Source: 21-14-0-10-47-8 sp966211455 (GTDB lineage: Bacteria > Bdellovibrionota > Bdellovibrionia > Bdellovibrionales > Bdellovibrionaceae). From it: a stretch of 64,000 nucleotides of DNA. The notes under the pieces were generated by a model. The model searched no databases and was not told the origin of the DNA. It saw only the letters and a list, made by a program, of their open reading frames with translations. This document shows positions 25,901 through 33,355 of this stretch, one piece after another. The stretch covers positions 124,001-188,000 of the forward strand of contig CBIHNI010000003.1 in the NCBI GenBank assembly GCA_966211455.1, written 5' to 3'. Each line of letters begins with the position of its first letter. Within the stretch, counting starts at the first letter, position 1. The position numbers were made by a program, and so were the translations under genes.

Positions 25901-26379
25901 TTCGCCAGATCCAAAACTTCGGACAAAGCTTCACCGTGCGACCATGGATTGATCGCAAATTTCACTTCACGGCTGCCGCGCTGAAGACCGCGCGCCACCA
26001 AAGTTCGCGTCTGCTTCACCCAAACCGAATCACCCAGGTAATTGAATTTGATCGTCTCGGGCCAGTTCAGGCAGCCTTGCGCATCCGTCTTCAATTCTTG
26101 ATCCAGTTCTTGGATCAAAAACTTCGCATTCGGAATATTTGTGCGTCGAGAATAGTCGATCAAACAAGCTTTGAAGTTATAAGTCTTTTCGCCTGGCAAT
26201 GGGAAATCGCCCACATTGCGCGATCCGGTGACCGTGCCGCTCACCGACGCCACCACATAATTGGCCGCATCGTTTTCACTGCCTTCGGGACGATCTTTGG
26301 TCTTCGGCAAGCAGGCCGAAAGAACCAAACTCAACGCCAGCAAAGTCATGACAGAAAAATTTCGCTTAAAGGAAATCAT
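22975..26379 (-). CDS. Very large lipoprotein of unknown function (1134 aa)
   Basis: The protein begins with a lipoprotein signal (MISFKRNFSVMTLLALSLVLSAC; lipidated Cys23) and continues for more than 1100 residues. Pairs of cysteines occur along it (KACLIDYSRR ... QGCLNWPE; ETCLAN ... TGCLFWEARTPEFDVNEC; CSLLRV, ICSDQ). The pattern of an N-terminal C...GCL(N/F)W block seems to occur at least twice (near residues 73-100 and 412-455), suggesting repeated beta domains. I recognise no catalytic motif. GGGAG precedes the ATG. It overlaps the upstream barrel gene by 14 bases, so the two are translationally linked. It is probably a surface or periplasmic structural protein. Confidence 0.78.
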   Translation of the reverse strand: MISFKRNFSVMTLLALSLVLSACLPKTKDRPEGSENDAANYVVASVSGTVTGSRNVGDFPLPGEKTYNFKACLIDYSRRTNIPNAKFLIQELDQELKTDAQGCLNWPETIKFNYLGDSVWVKQTRTLVARGLQRGSREVKFAINPWSHGEALSEVLDLAKQSTPYLVEDADEVKARLEGKGKDGKLVARRLWVEGGERNVVNGKMQGSAFTWHDQIFLKPQIQFGKMDGTPVQVAVQHGSFQVEISLISEDVQGQQTKRTLWAKKSMDQVSMMNNTLMIDVDFSLNSAPSSGQTMMGIKLTPIGAPAGLQAFEGIFPLGNQSFTQSTGLKISETVAAENRAGQFSLNKFLGEDVNKAAIAGLVATGHSPSEAGSAHAQAAGVYADIFHITDFKIASESGQKRSLSYRVETCLANTVGNFGLANRKLDILMSAAGGTALPATSANVEKTGCLFWEARTPEFDVNECAHYIKTSVQLVNKDLGLSQTATLLINPWLRKAVDGRQAQDATQYPESCDGSNVRRQQDNQIFLGTIMMQRISYRPQVLDRSLKLSQRGVYQITMSNSGISDYSNDTAGVLSAPTRALPNGKYLLRLAFLKPGNASQADNGYLGHSNVVMDAVGGIMTGEMEISTRDLRSTMVRKMVLAQLFPIDNQKFNSKSWLAQDPNIEELIDRSTKLVSPVYSAKTVVLGMPGAPIFLKQGTNEVAGISDLITNGLKAKLQSSTLVADVIRAGEAALKAERQKQAFNETDPKTWTQWARQQNLQLVWLSDPGSVQALKEQFMIAGDAKTALQGLIDSGNALDANWAKQFCTILRNGIWKDVILKKSGAGRSGVQGESFVGICQRIVQDNPNAFIKKTSSYRILTMNPGMIQPTALAMSNLSVSSGFGFSRGHTTMQGTQGGAELNSGLAKLVGVGAAYGTVRMDTDDENRHSGTDVGSSVALSVTRWQFDIPVTSYQKCSLLRVDPSVFLYKEGYSKVNPLTWETDKFRLRSTVNMSAVYQPTVPHNPMYRGWLICSDQVTKTPMTVPETYFVVSQGNGDGETFDSVDEINRLFFTEVRGQVGFGLLKAELLASRKYPATGELTDEAFRDLSNEISPLIRRMDEAPGMIVYDPKFEVPKYPKRDTEWTAKSEIGSK

Positions 26380-27652
26380 AATCTGTCTCCCAACGGATGC
26401 GGAATTGTGTCAGATCGCTTTGGGGCGCATTGTTGTACACCAAAGAGCTCTGCACGTAGCGCATGCTGATTTTGTTCTGTTTCTTTCCCCACTTAAAGTA
26501 AGGATAAACCATCACACCATTTCGGTTGCTGCGATCGAACTCGATCGCATTGTAAGTCGCGACCGCCGCATCGGGTTCGATATGAAAGTACTCGACATTG
26601 ATTCCGTATTTGCGATTCTTCGCTCCACGAAGCATCAGTTCATTTCCGGCGCTCCAGGCGCTGTTCATGCCAGCCGGTGCTTCGCTATTTTGCAAACCTT
26701 CAGCATACAAATTCCAATCAACCGGTCCGATCCCCAGCTCCAAACGCGTGCGCGCTTCCAATCCGCGGAACTGGTAAGCGAAGACCGACAACGTGTCCGA
26801 CTGACGACGGACCGTATTTCCTTCTAACATCGCATCGGCCGCCAAAGACGAAGGCAAATCGTTAAATTGCCAATAACCAACCGACGCTTTGATCTGATTG
26901 CGCGAAGTGAACTGATAGTGGCCTTGCAAAGAAGCCGATTGGAAAGTCGGATTTTCTTCCAGCTGATTGGTGTTGTTGGTATTCGCCGAGTAAGTCAGAA
27001 GCGACTGCTCGCCCACCAACGAAGCGCCCAAACGGTTGTTGCCAAAATAGAAAGTCGTGCGTGCACCGGGGAAAGACTGATCTTCAAACAACAAAAAGCT
27101 ATGCGACATATTCTGATCTAAAATCCCGCCCCGAAGCTGCCACCAAGCCGCCGGCATCCACATCAAAGAGGCATCTTTCGGAATCAACAAGGTTCCACTG
27201 CGCGAATGGCCTTCGGTCGACTGATCGGCACCGGTCCGAAAAATCAAATACGGAGCAAACAAAAGATAGAAGTCATCGCCAATGCGGTATCGCATATCCC
27301 CGTAAATGCGGAATGAATACATCTGAAACTTTTCGTACTGCGATTGCTGAGTCACACCCAGCATGATCAGTGAATACTGAAGCTGAAAATTCTCATTCGA
27401 AAAATATTTGGGCTGAGCCTTCAGGTTTAAAACATTCGTCGAAGAACTCACTGAGCTTGAAACCGAAGTCGAAGCCGCCACATTTGACGCCAAGGACTCG
27501 TTCGGATCCGTCATGAACTCGCGACCTGGAGTCAGACCATCTGGCAGGTAGTTGTAATACAAAGAACTCTGGGCAAACGAAGGCTCAATGACAGCAAAAA
27601 CCATCATCAAACCCACGTAAAACAGGCTATTTTTAGAAGCCCAGGCCAGCAT
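26366..27652 (-). CDS. Putative outer-membrane beta-barrel protein
   Basis: The 428-residue product opens with a signal peptide (about 29 residues, ending IEPSFAQ). The mature chain has a Ser/Val-rich segment (residues 55-75) and then many alternating hydrophobic/polar strands with aromatic girdles (FQMYSFRIYGDMRYRIGDDFYLLFAPYLIF). It ends in DYDFL, a terminal hydrophobic residue as in many outer-membrane barrels. I chose the ATG at 27652 over the GTG at 27658 because GGGAG then has an 8-base spacing. It heads an apparent three-gene operon with the two lipoproteins, which suggests an envelope complex. No exact family is recognised. Confidence 0.65.
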   Translation of the reverse strand: MLAWASKNSLFYVGLMMVFAVIEPSFAQSSLYYNYLPDGLTPGREFMTDPNESLASNVAASTSVSSSVSSSTNVLNLKAQPKYFSNENFQLQYSLIMLGVTQQSQYEKFQMYSFRIYGDMRYRIGDDFYLLFAPYLIFRTGADQSTEGHSRSGTLLIPKDASLMWMPAAWWQLRGGILDQNMSHSFLLFEDQSFPGARTTFYFGNNRLGASLVGEQSLLTYSANTNNTNQLEENPTFQSASLQGHYQFTSRNQIKASVGYWQFNDLPSSLAADAMLEGNTVRRQSDTLSVFAYQFRGLEARTRLELGIGPVDWNLYAEGLQNSEAPAGMNSAWSAGNELMLRGAKNRKYGINVEYFHIEPDAAVATYNAIEFDRSNRNGVMVYPYFKWGKKQNKISMRYVQSSLVYNNAPQSDLTQFRIRWETDYDFL

Positions 27653-27913
27653 AGACACTTCTCCCTGATGGATGAGATTTCAAGGAATATGCCCATTCGC
27701 ATAAACAACCCAAGTGCAGGCTGATTCTTAAAGTATTGATTTTATTGAATTATACTGATTCTCGATTGACTCTGCTGCTGCGACAAGAGGGTTTTTCTTA
27801 ACGGGGTTTTGTCAGGACTCAAAATTGCCTGGGGATGGCTAGAAGTTTGACGACTCTTCGAGAACGGGCACCGCCGGCCGAGGCCAATAAACTGACATTT
27901 TCGCCAATTTGTA

Positions 27914-27997
27914 GGCCTCGGGACGAAGGCCTCGGGACGAAGACCTCGGGATGAAGGCCTCAGAGTGAAACTCTCGGAGCGAAGCTCTCGAGGTTGT
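27914..27997. repeat. Six tandem 14-bp units
   Basis: Six consecutive 14-bp units start at 27914, 27928, 27942, 27956, 27970 and 27984. The first two are identical (GGCCTCGGGACGAA) and the others drift progressively (GACCTCGGGATGAA, GGCCTCAGAGTGAA, ACTCTCGGAGCGAA, GCTCTCGAGGTTGT). The gradient of divergence suggests old duplication or slippage. The unit length is not a multiple of three, which argues against coding. A CCGAGGCC at about 27878 could pair with the first unit. Confidence 0.85.
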
Positions 27998-28032
27998 CCT
28001 CCCTTTTTCACAAAGGCCCTCTACGTGCAAAA

Positions 28033-28064
28033 CCGGTATAATGGGCAAAATGCCAATATACCGG
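28033..28064. repeat. Imperfect hairpin, 8-bp outer stem
   Basis: The arms CCGGTATA and TATACCGG are perfect. Between them lies a further partial stem, TGGGC with GCCAA. The element has 32 bp and lies 40 bp to the left of a much larger palindrome. Confidence 0.7.
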
Positions 28065-28103
28065 ATTCGGGGTAAAGGACCCACTCTGAGGACCATTCCG
28101 CTC

Positions 28104-28145
28104 CCTCATGAACAAGTTTTGAAATTTCAATACTTGTTCATGAGG
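28104..28145. repeat. Near-perfect 42-bp palindrome
   Basis: The outer arms CCTCATGAACAAGT and ACTTGTTCATGAGG are perfect over 14 bp. The middle 14 bases are themselves palindromic (TTGAAATTTCAA) except for one mismatched pair. There is therefore no real loop: the whole 42 bp is its own complement but for one pair. A smaller hairpin GGTC-GAAAA-GACC follows directly. Confidence 0.85.
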
Positions 28146-28244
28146 TCGAAAAGACCATCAATTAAGCCGCGTTTGATTTTTGGTATTTGTCCCCTCATTT
28201 TGGACGAGCCGGCCAGGTGCCGCTGTGTCGAGCACTCCTAAAAA

Positions 28245-28664
28245 CTAAAAAGCGCCGCGGTCCGGATCTTCGCCGATCAGTGATGCGATCGAATCTTTCA
28301 GCTCTTGCGAAGCTTGTGCGTCCCCTGGAACGGCTTTGCGGTCCATGGTCAGACGGATTTCTTTCACGTACTCTTGCTGAAGTTTTTTGTTGATGGTGTC
28401 GCGCATGTGTTCGCGCATGAAAACCAGCTGCTGCATCCAGGCCGAGTTCTTGACCCAAACATACAAGGTGCCGCGGTAATAGCCGACCGGTTCGCTGATG
28501 GCGCCCATGGTGGGGCCGACGAATTCAGACCATTTTTTCCAAAGCTTCCAGCGAATGAAATGCACCGAGAGCTCTGACTTGCCATTTTCGAAAAGGGCTT
28601 GTAGGACTTCCGATCCAGCGCTGAGTTGAGATTTCTTTGGATTCATAATCAGAGGTTTAAACAT
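28245..28664 (-). CDS. DUF721 (DciA-like) protein
   Basis: DUF721 proteins include DciA, the replicative-helicase loader or operator of bacteria without DnaC. The domain is at about residues 15-120 (LQALFENGKSELSVHFIRWKLWKKWSEFVG; GTLYVWVKNSAWMQQLVFMREHM), matching the family's W-x-VVG and L-V-S-x-W-x-x-EL pattern. The ATG at 28664 has AGGA 9 bases upstream; another in-frame ATG is at 28646. If 28664 is used, its start codon overlaps that of trmFO on the opposite strand. The C-terminal tail (about 45 residues) is acidic and variable. Confidence 0.75.
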   Translation of the reverse strand: MFKPLIMNPKKSQLSAGSEVLQALFENGKSELSVHFIRWKLWKKWSEFVGPTMGAISEPVGYYRGTLYVWVKNSAWMQQLVFMREHMRDTINKKLQQEYVKEIRLTMDRKAVPGDAQASQELKDSIASLIGEDPDRGAF

Positions 28665-30090
28665 GAGCTCAAATCCTGTCCATTCATTTCGCGATCCATC
28701 GACCTCCAACAAACGCATTTCCGTGGTCGGCGGTGGCCTTGCCGGTAGCGAATGCGCGCTTCAGCTCGCAGATATGGGATATGAGGTCGATCTGTATGAA
28801 ATGCGCTCGCAAACCATGACGGAGGCGCACAAAACTGGAAATCTGGCCGAACTTGTGTGTTCCAATTCTTTCGGCAGCTTGTCGGAAGGCTCGGCCCCGG
28901 CCCAGCTGAAATGGGAAGCGCAAGCCCTGGGTTCGCACATTCTGAAAGCCGCGATCCATGCGCAGGTCCCGGCAGGACAAGCTCTGGGCATGGACCGCGA
29001 AGTTTTCTCGAAAACCGTCACCGACATGGTGAAAGCAAATCCAAAAATCACTTTGCATTCGGAGCTGATCGTATCGCTGGAACAAATTCCGCGTCCGGCC
29101 GTGATCGCAACAGGCCCGCTGACCCACCCGCAGTTGGCAGAAAGCCTGCAAAATCATTTCGGTGACGAGTTCTTGTATTTCTTCGACGCCATCGCACCGA
29201 TCATCGACACGGACTCGATCAACATGGAGATCGCCTGGAAAGCCGATCGCTATGACAAAGGCACGGCCGATTACATCAACTGCCCTTTGGATAAAGAACA
29301 GTATCTGAATCTGATTCAAGAAATCACCAACGCTCGCAAAATCGAGCCGAAAAATTTCGAGACCACCGCTTTCTTCGAAGGCTGCATGCCGATCGAAACC
29401 ATGGTCGAGCGCGGACCTGATACTCCAAGATTTGGTCCGATGAAACCCGTGGGCTTAAAGAATCCACGCACCGGCCGCGAAATGTACGCGGTCGTGCAGC
29501 TTCGTCAGGACAACAAAGAAGCCACCGCGTTCAACATGGTGGGCTTTCAAACCCGCATGGCTTACGGCGAACAGTCGCGCGTCTTCCGCCTGATTCCGGG
29601 TCTTGAAAACGCCGAATTCCTGAAGCTTGGAAGCATTCACCGCAATCTGTTTATCAACTCGCCAAAACGTTTGAACAAAGATCTGTCCAGCCAAAAAGAT
29701 CCGTGGCTTTTCTTTGCTGGCCAAATCACCGGCGTTGAAGGTTACTTCGAGTCGACTTCGATCGGGCTTTTGGTGGCGCGTTTCTTGGATCAAAAACTTC
29801 GTACGGGCGAGGCCAGCCTCCCCCCACGCAATTCGATGATGGGCTCTTTGCTAGAGGCGATCACGGATCCGTCGCGGGCTGAGCATTTCCAACCGACGAA
29901 TGTGAACTTTGGTCTTTTCACCGATCTCAAAGAAGAGAACGGCAAAAAGATCCGCGATAAAAAACAAAAGAAATTACGCCAGGTCGCCCGCGCGCAGGGC
30001 GAATTTAAAAACTGGCTTCAGGCGCAAGGTTGGGTTCCGGATCAGGCCCCAGGCCTTGAATTTTTGTCGGCGGCACAACCTCAGGCTTAA
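28663..30090 (+). CDS. trmFO: tRNA uracil-54 C5-methyltransferase TrmFO
   Basis: TrmFO uses FAD and methylenetetrahydrofolate to methylate U54 in the tRNA T-loop. The N-terminal FAD motif is VVGGGLAGSECALQLADMG (about residues 20-38), followed by the family block LVCSNSFGS with its conserved Cys. FEGCMPIETMVERG, with the second active-site Cys, is at about residue 244. GQITGVEGYFESTSIGLL is at about 350. At 475 residues it is slightly longer than most members because of a C-terminal tail. AGAGG precedes the ATG by 7 bases. The last 86 bases overlap the end of tdk on the other strand. Confidence 0.95.
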   Translation: MSSNPVHSFRDPSTSNKRISVVGGGLAGSECALQLADMGYEVDLYEMRSQTMTEAHKTGNLAELVCSNSFGSLSEGSAPAQLKWEAQALGSHILKAAIHAQVPAGQALGMDREVFSKTVTDMVKANPKITLHSELIVSLEQIPRPAVIATGPLTHPQLAESLQNHFGDEFLYFFDAIAPIIDTDSINMEIAWKADRYDKGTADYINCPLDKEQYLNLIQEITNARKIEPKNFETTAFFEGCMPIETMVERGPDTPRFGPMKPVGLKNPRTGREMYAVVQLRQDNKEATAFNMVGFQTRMAYGEQSRVFRLIPGLENAEFLKLGSIHRNLFINSPKRLNKDLSSQKDPWLFFAGQITGVEGYFESTSIGLLVARFLDQKLRTGEASLPPRNSMMGSLLEAITDPSRAEHFQPTNVNFGLFTDLKEENGKKIRDKKQKKLRQVARAQGEFKNWLQAQGWVPDQAPGLEFLSAAQPQA

Positions 30091-30625
30091 AGTGCTCGCG
30101 GCAGCGGGCTTCGTACATATCCGCAGCACCGACCATCACTTGCGCTTCGCTGCTGGCCGTTCTTTGTGTTCGGCTGGCCGCGGATCCGCACACCACACAA
30201 ACCGCATGTTGCTTCGTTACGTTTTCGGCGATCGCCATCAGGGTTGGCATGGGCTCGAAAGGTTTGGCTTGCCAGTCGGTATCAAGCCCCGCGATCACAA
30301 CGCGCATCCCGCGCTCGGCCAAGGCCTGCACGATTTCCACCAGCTCTTGATCAAAGAACTGACCCTCATCGATGCCGACGACCTGCGTGTCGTTTTTCAA
30401 GTGTTCCCAGATTTCGCTGGCGGCATTGATCGGTTTTGATTGAATGGCGTTTTGATTGTGCGAACGCACTTCTTCTTTCGAGTACCGATCATCGATGATG
30501 GGCTTGAAAACCTGAACGCGCTGACGCGCCAGTTGCGCACGGCGCAGACGACGAATCAACTCCTCGGTCTTGCCGGAAAACATTCCACCCACGATGACTT
30601 CAATCCATCCACGACGCTCGTACAT
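30005..30625 (-). CDS. tdk: Thymidine kinase, type II
   Basis: This enzyme phosphorylates deoxythymidine for nucleotide salvage, useful to an organism that takes nucleotides from prey. The P-loop is GGMFSGKTEELIRRL (about residues 13-27), the catalytic block is GIDEGQFFDQEL, and the zinc-binding cysteines are in CVVCG and near CREHF. At 206 residues the length is normal. The C-terminal 28 codons lie antisense to the end of trmFO, so the tail is unlikely to be conserved. GAGGGG lies upstream of the ATG. Confidence 0.95.
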   Translation of the reverse strand: MYERRGWIEVIVGGMFSGKTEELIRRLRRAQLARQRVQVFKPIIDDRYSKEEVRSHNQNAIQSKPINAASEIWEHLKNDTQVVGIDEGQFFDQELVEIVQALAERGMRVVIAGLDTDWQAKPFEPMPTLMAIAENVTKQHAVCVVCGSAASRTQRTASSEAQVMVGAADMYEARCREHFKPEVVPPTKIQGLGPDPEPNLAPEASF

Positions 30626-30781
30626 ATTCGATTTTCCCCTCTAAGATGCAGAAAGAATTACATATTCTGGTGTCGTTTCAACTCCAAAAAATGCGAATTT
30701 TCCGCTTCTGACGCGGCTCTCGTGGCGCATGCCCAAACAAGTTGCACATCCCCCGTTTCCCATCTAGAAAGGCCGTCCCTT

Positions 30782-32161
30782 ATGAAGCAAATCTTGCGTT
30801 TCATTCTTGGATCGATGGCTTTTGCCGTCTTGTTTGCTGCCGTCAACGGCATCAGCGGCGGCGGTTGGCTGGAAAAGACGGCTTATGGCGGTGTCGCTGA
30901 TGCCAAGCCGCTTCATTTATTGGTGATCGCAAAGCCCCTGACCTTCCAGAAATTCCATATGATCGAATCCGGCTTTGAATACGAGCTTTTGCAGCAGTTT
31001 GCCGTGGACGAAGGCTTTCAGCTGAAGGTTCAGATCATGCGCAACGAAAAAGAGCTCTACAAGCGCCTGGCCTCTGGAAACAAAGCCGATATGGCCGCCG
31101 CACGCTTCTCAGAATTCCATCCGAAAGCTTCAGCCTTTATCAAGACTGCAAATTACGACGAAGAAAAATCTGCCTTGGTTTGCCATCAAGATGTAAATGT
31201 TGATTTCAATTCAAGTGGAAGTTTAGAGCCCGGCAATCGCTGGAAACTTGTAATCAACGCCAATTCTCTGGAACAAACCTGGAGCGCACATTTCAAAAAA
31301 CAAGCTCCCCAGTTAAAAGTCGCAACCCGAATCAATGCTTCAAGCTGGCAGCTTTTAAAATCGATTCGTCAGCGCACTGCCGATTGCACCGTGCTGGACC
31401 GCTTGGAAGCGCAGATGCTACTGCGTGCGATGCCGACTTTGCGAATCGTGAAAGACATTTCGCCGACTCAGTCTTTCTTCTTCTTGGTGGCCAATCAGCG
31501 TCCTGATCTGGAAATCCATTTCCGCAAATGGATGACCCGCAACGCGCACAAATACATCGTCAGCCAAGCCAAAGCGCGGGTGAAGGGCAAAGCGTCCGAG
31601 CTGACCGCGCGCGAGCAAAAGCAATTTGCCCGAGACCGCGAAGAAGTCCTGCCAAAGTATTCGAACATCATCCGCAAACACGCATCCGATTTCGGAATGC
31701 CATGGCAGTTGATGGCGGCCATCGCTTATCAAGAATCACGCTGGAACCCCGAAGCGCAAAGCTTTACGGGCGTAAAAGGCTTTATGCAGCTGACAGCTGA
31801 AACGGCCGAGCACCTGGGTGTCGACGACCGCGAAGACCCCGAGCAAAGCATCTGGGGCGGAATCAAATACATCAAAATGCTTTTGGATCGTCAGCCGAAG
31901 GGTTTGCTTTTCAAAGACCGCTTGGCTTTGGCGCTGGCGACTTACAACGTTGGACCCGCGCATATGATCGATGCGCAGAAGTTGGCATTGAAGCTGGGCA
32001 AAAATCCCTATGCCTGGAAAGATCTGCAGACGGTGCTGCCGCTGCTGGCGGAAGAACAGTACCTGCCGCATTTAAAGTACGGCCCGGCTCGCGGACAAGA
32101 ACCCGTGATCTACGTTCGCCGGGTTCTGTCTTATCTGGAACTGATGTCGGTTCAGATTTAA
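30782..32161 (+). CDS. MltF-like membrane-bound lytic transglycosylase
   Basis: The enzyme cleaves the glycan strand of peptidoglycan. The ATG at 30782 has an AAGG site and opens a signal/anchor sequence (MKQILRFILGSMAFAVLFAA). Residues about 45-270 form a solute-binding-protein (SBP_bac_3) domain (LLVIAKPLTFQKFHMIESGFEYELLQQFAVDEGF). The C-terminal SLT domain contains the catalytic glutamate, E318 in AYQESRW, and the motifs GVKGFMQLT and ALATYNVGPAHM. This two-domain order defines MltF. In a predator it could act on its own wall or on the prey wall. Confidence 0.9.
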   Translation: MKQILRFILGSMAFAVLFAAVNGISGGGWLEKTAYGGVADAKPLHLLVIAKPLTFQKFHMIESGFEYELLQQFAVDEGFQLKVQIMRNEKELYKRLASGNKADMAAARFSEFHPKASAFIKTANYDEEKSALVCHQDVNVDFNSSGSLEPGNRWKLVINANSLEQTWSAHFKKQAPQLKVATRINASSWQLLKSIRQRTADCTVLDRLEAQMLLRAMPTLRIVKDISPTQSFFFLVANQRPDLEIHFRKWMTRNAHKYIVSQAKARVKGKASELTAREQKQFARDREEVLPKYSNIIRKHASDFGMPWQLMAAIAYQESRWNPEAQSFTGVKGFMQLTAETAEHLGVDDREDPEQSIWGGIKYIKMLLDRQPKGLLFKDRLALALATYNVGPAHMIDAQKLALKLGKNPYAWKDLQTVLPLLAEEQYLPHLKYGPARGQEPVIYVRRVLSYLELMSVQI

Positions 32162-32182
32162 TTGCTCGTTCTTCGAAAAAAA

Positions 32183-32203
32183 AGAGCGCCTTGTGGGCGC
32201 TCT
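32183..32203 (-). terminator. Strong intrinsic terminator
   Basis: An 8-bp stem AGAGCGCC/GGCGCTCT with a 5-nt loop is followed on the minus strand by eight Ts. It ends the small secreted-protein gene at 32234-32512. It also lies 22 bp behind the lytic transglycosylase stop and may serve both strands. Confidence 0.88.
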
Positions 32204-32233
32204 CTCTGAAAAATTATCGAAACTTCGAAATTC

Positions 32234-32512
32234 TTATTTTTGCTCAACAGAAACCAATTCAGCTTTTGTCACTTCGTTGAAGCCATTTGAGATGATCGAG
32301 TAGGTCAAAGTTCTCTTTTCGCTCAATTTTTGGACTTCAACTTGTGTGAAGTTACCACCGCCATCTTGATCACGCGAGATAACAGTCTGAACAGATGCTG
32401 AATCAGCAGAAGCGCCCGACAATTTCAGAGCCATATCTTCTGATGGTGAAAGACCTTCAGCAAAAGCCGAAGTCGACAATAGAACAGCCAAAGACAATAC
32501 GATCGCTTTCAT
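32234..32512 (-). CDS. Small periplasmic protein
   Basis: The ATG at 32512 has GGGAG 6 bases upstream and gives 92 residues with a signal peptide (MKAIVLSLAVLLSTSAFA, cut before EGLSP). The mature protein is about 74 residues, without cysteines, with a possible beta hairpin (NFTQVEVQKLSEKRTLTYSII). No family is recognised. It is monocistronic, with its own terminator. Confidence 0.72.
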   Translation of the reverse strand: MKAIVLSLAVLLSTSAFAEGLSPSEDMALKLSGASADSASVQTVISRDQDGGGNFTQVEVQKLSEKRTLTYSIISNGFNEVTKAELVSVEQK

Positions 32513-32739
32513 AACATTCTCCCTTTTGAATGATACTAAGTTAAGTCTGCGCGTTGAAAGACTGCAAAGCATGCCAAGCGATTTTGACGAGTCTTTTCGC
32601 TCAGTTCGTAGACATTTTTTTATTTCGCTATTTCAATAGCAAAGACAAGTCGGTGACTTACAGAAGACTGTCTAAAAAGCAGCCACTGTGCCAGAATTGG
32701 CTTTTCAGCGCTCTTGTTGAGAACACTTTTTCAAAGAAA
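32513..32739. other. Intergenic region between two minus-strand genes
   Basis: This 227-bp AT-rich stretch should hold the promoter of the small periplasmic protein gene. I find no convincing RNA or repeat in it. Confidence 0.4.
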
Positions 32740-33240
32740 TTATTCGCTGGCCAACCAATCGCCCAGTGGAGAGCTGTGAATGTAAACATAGTCATCATTC
32801 TTTTCGTCGACCAGAAAACTCATCCCGTGAGTGTCGTTTCTTTGACGAATCTGACAGACTTCGATCATCGTTTTAATCTCAGCGACGGAACAATTTAATT
32901 TCAAAGTTCCGTCTTCGTGACTGAATTCAAGCACGTCTTTTTCAGCGACAAGTTTGATTTGAAAGTTTTTGAAATAACGAAGATCCAAATAATCTGCTTG
33001 AGACGAGTCTTCGATATGAACCGGTATCTTAAATTCAGATGGTTTGCGGAAAACAATTTCCCTTTTGGCTGGACCGAATTTCTGAAATTTTTCCAGCTGA
33101 TCTTCAAGCATAGTCCCGACTTGCGCATAGGCTTCAGCAGTTCCCGAAATAAAAAGCCGTGGATCGCTTCGTCTTTGACCGATACGGTGGTTGTAGCAGG
33201 TTAGATCTACTTGAAGAGTTTTTGGTTGTTCCTTTTTCAT
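32740..33240 (-). CDS. Hypothetical cytoplasmic protein
   Basis: This 166-residue protein lacks a signal peptide. It begins MKKEQPKTLQVDLTCYNHRIGQRRSDPRLFISGTAEAY, in which the charged N-terminal half may bind nucleic acid or protein. The rest alternates beta strands and short helices (FKIPVHIEDSSQADYLDLRYF; DYVYIHSSPLGDWLASE). I cannot place it in a family. It is divergent from the secreted-protein gene at 33356, with a 115-bp region between that should hold both promoters. Base composition is more AT-rich than most of the window, as it is in the next two genes. Confidence 0.6.
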   Translation of the reverse strand: MKKEQPKTLQVDLTCYNHRIGQRRSDPRLFISGTAEAYAQVGTMLEDQLEKFQKFGPAKREIVFRKPSEFKIPVHIEDSSQADYLDLRYFKNFQIKLVAEKDVLEFSHEDGTLKLNCSVAEIKTMIEVCQIRQRNDTHGMSFLVDEKNDDYVYIHSSPLGDWLASE

Positions 33241-33355
33241 CTGGCCCTCATCAAAATAGACGTTTCTCTCAGCGTATTGCTTTTTACATAGCTGATCAAG
33301 TTTATCATAGAGTCATGAATTGACATCACCGAACCTGCATGGGAGCTGTTTTGCT

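Larger units (their letters stand above)
27653..28244. other. Gene-free intergenic block with tandem repeats and palindromes
   Basis: This stretch of about 590 bp separates the start of the barrel gene from the end of the dciA-like gene. It holds six 14-bp tandem units, one imperfect hairpin and one near-perfect 42-bp palindrome, listed separately. Short reading frames across it are produced by the repeats and have no ribosome sites. The promoter of the barrel operon should lie near its left edge, but I cannot name a convincing -35/-10. Confidence 0.7.

Noticed and set aside
27742..28096. Two minus-strand frames of 85-89 codons with Arg/Pro repeats
   Set aside because: They translate the 14-bp tandem repeats, whose unit is not a multiple of three; no ribosome site.
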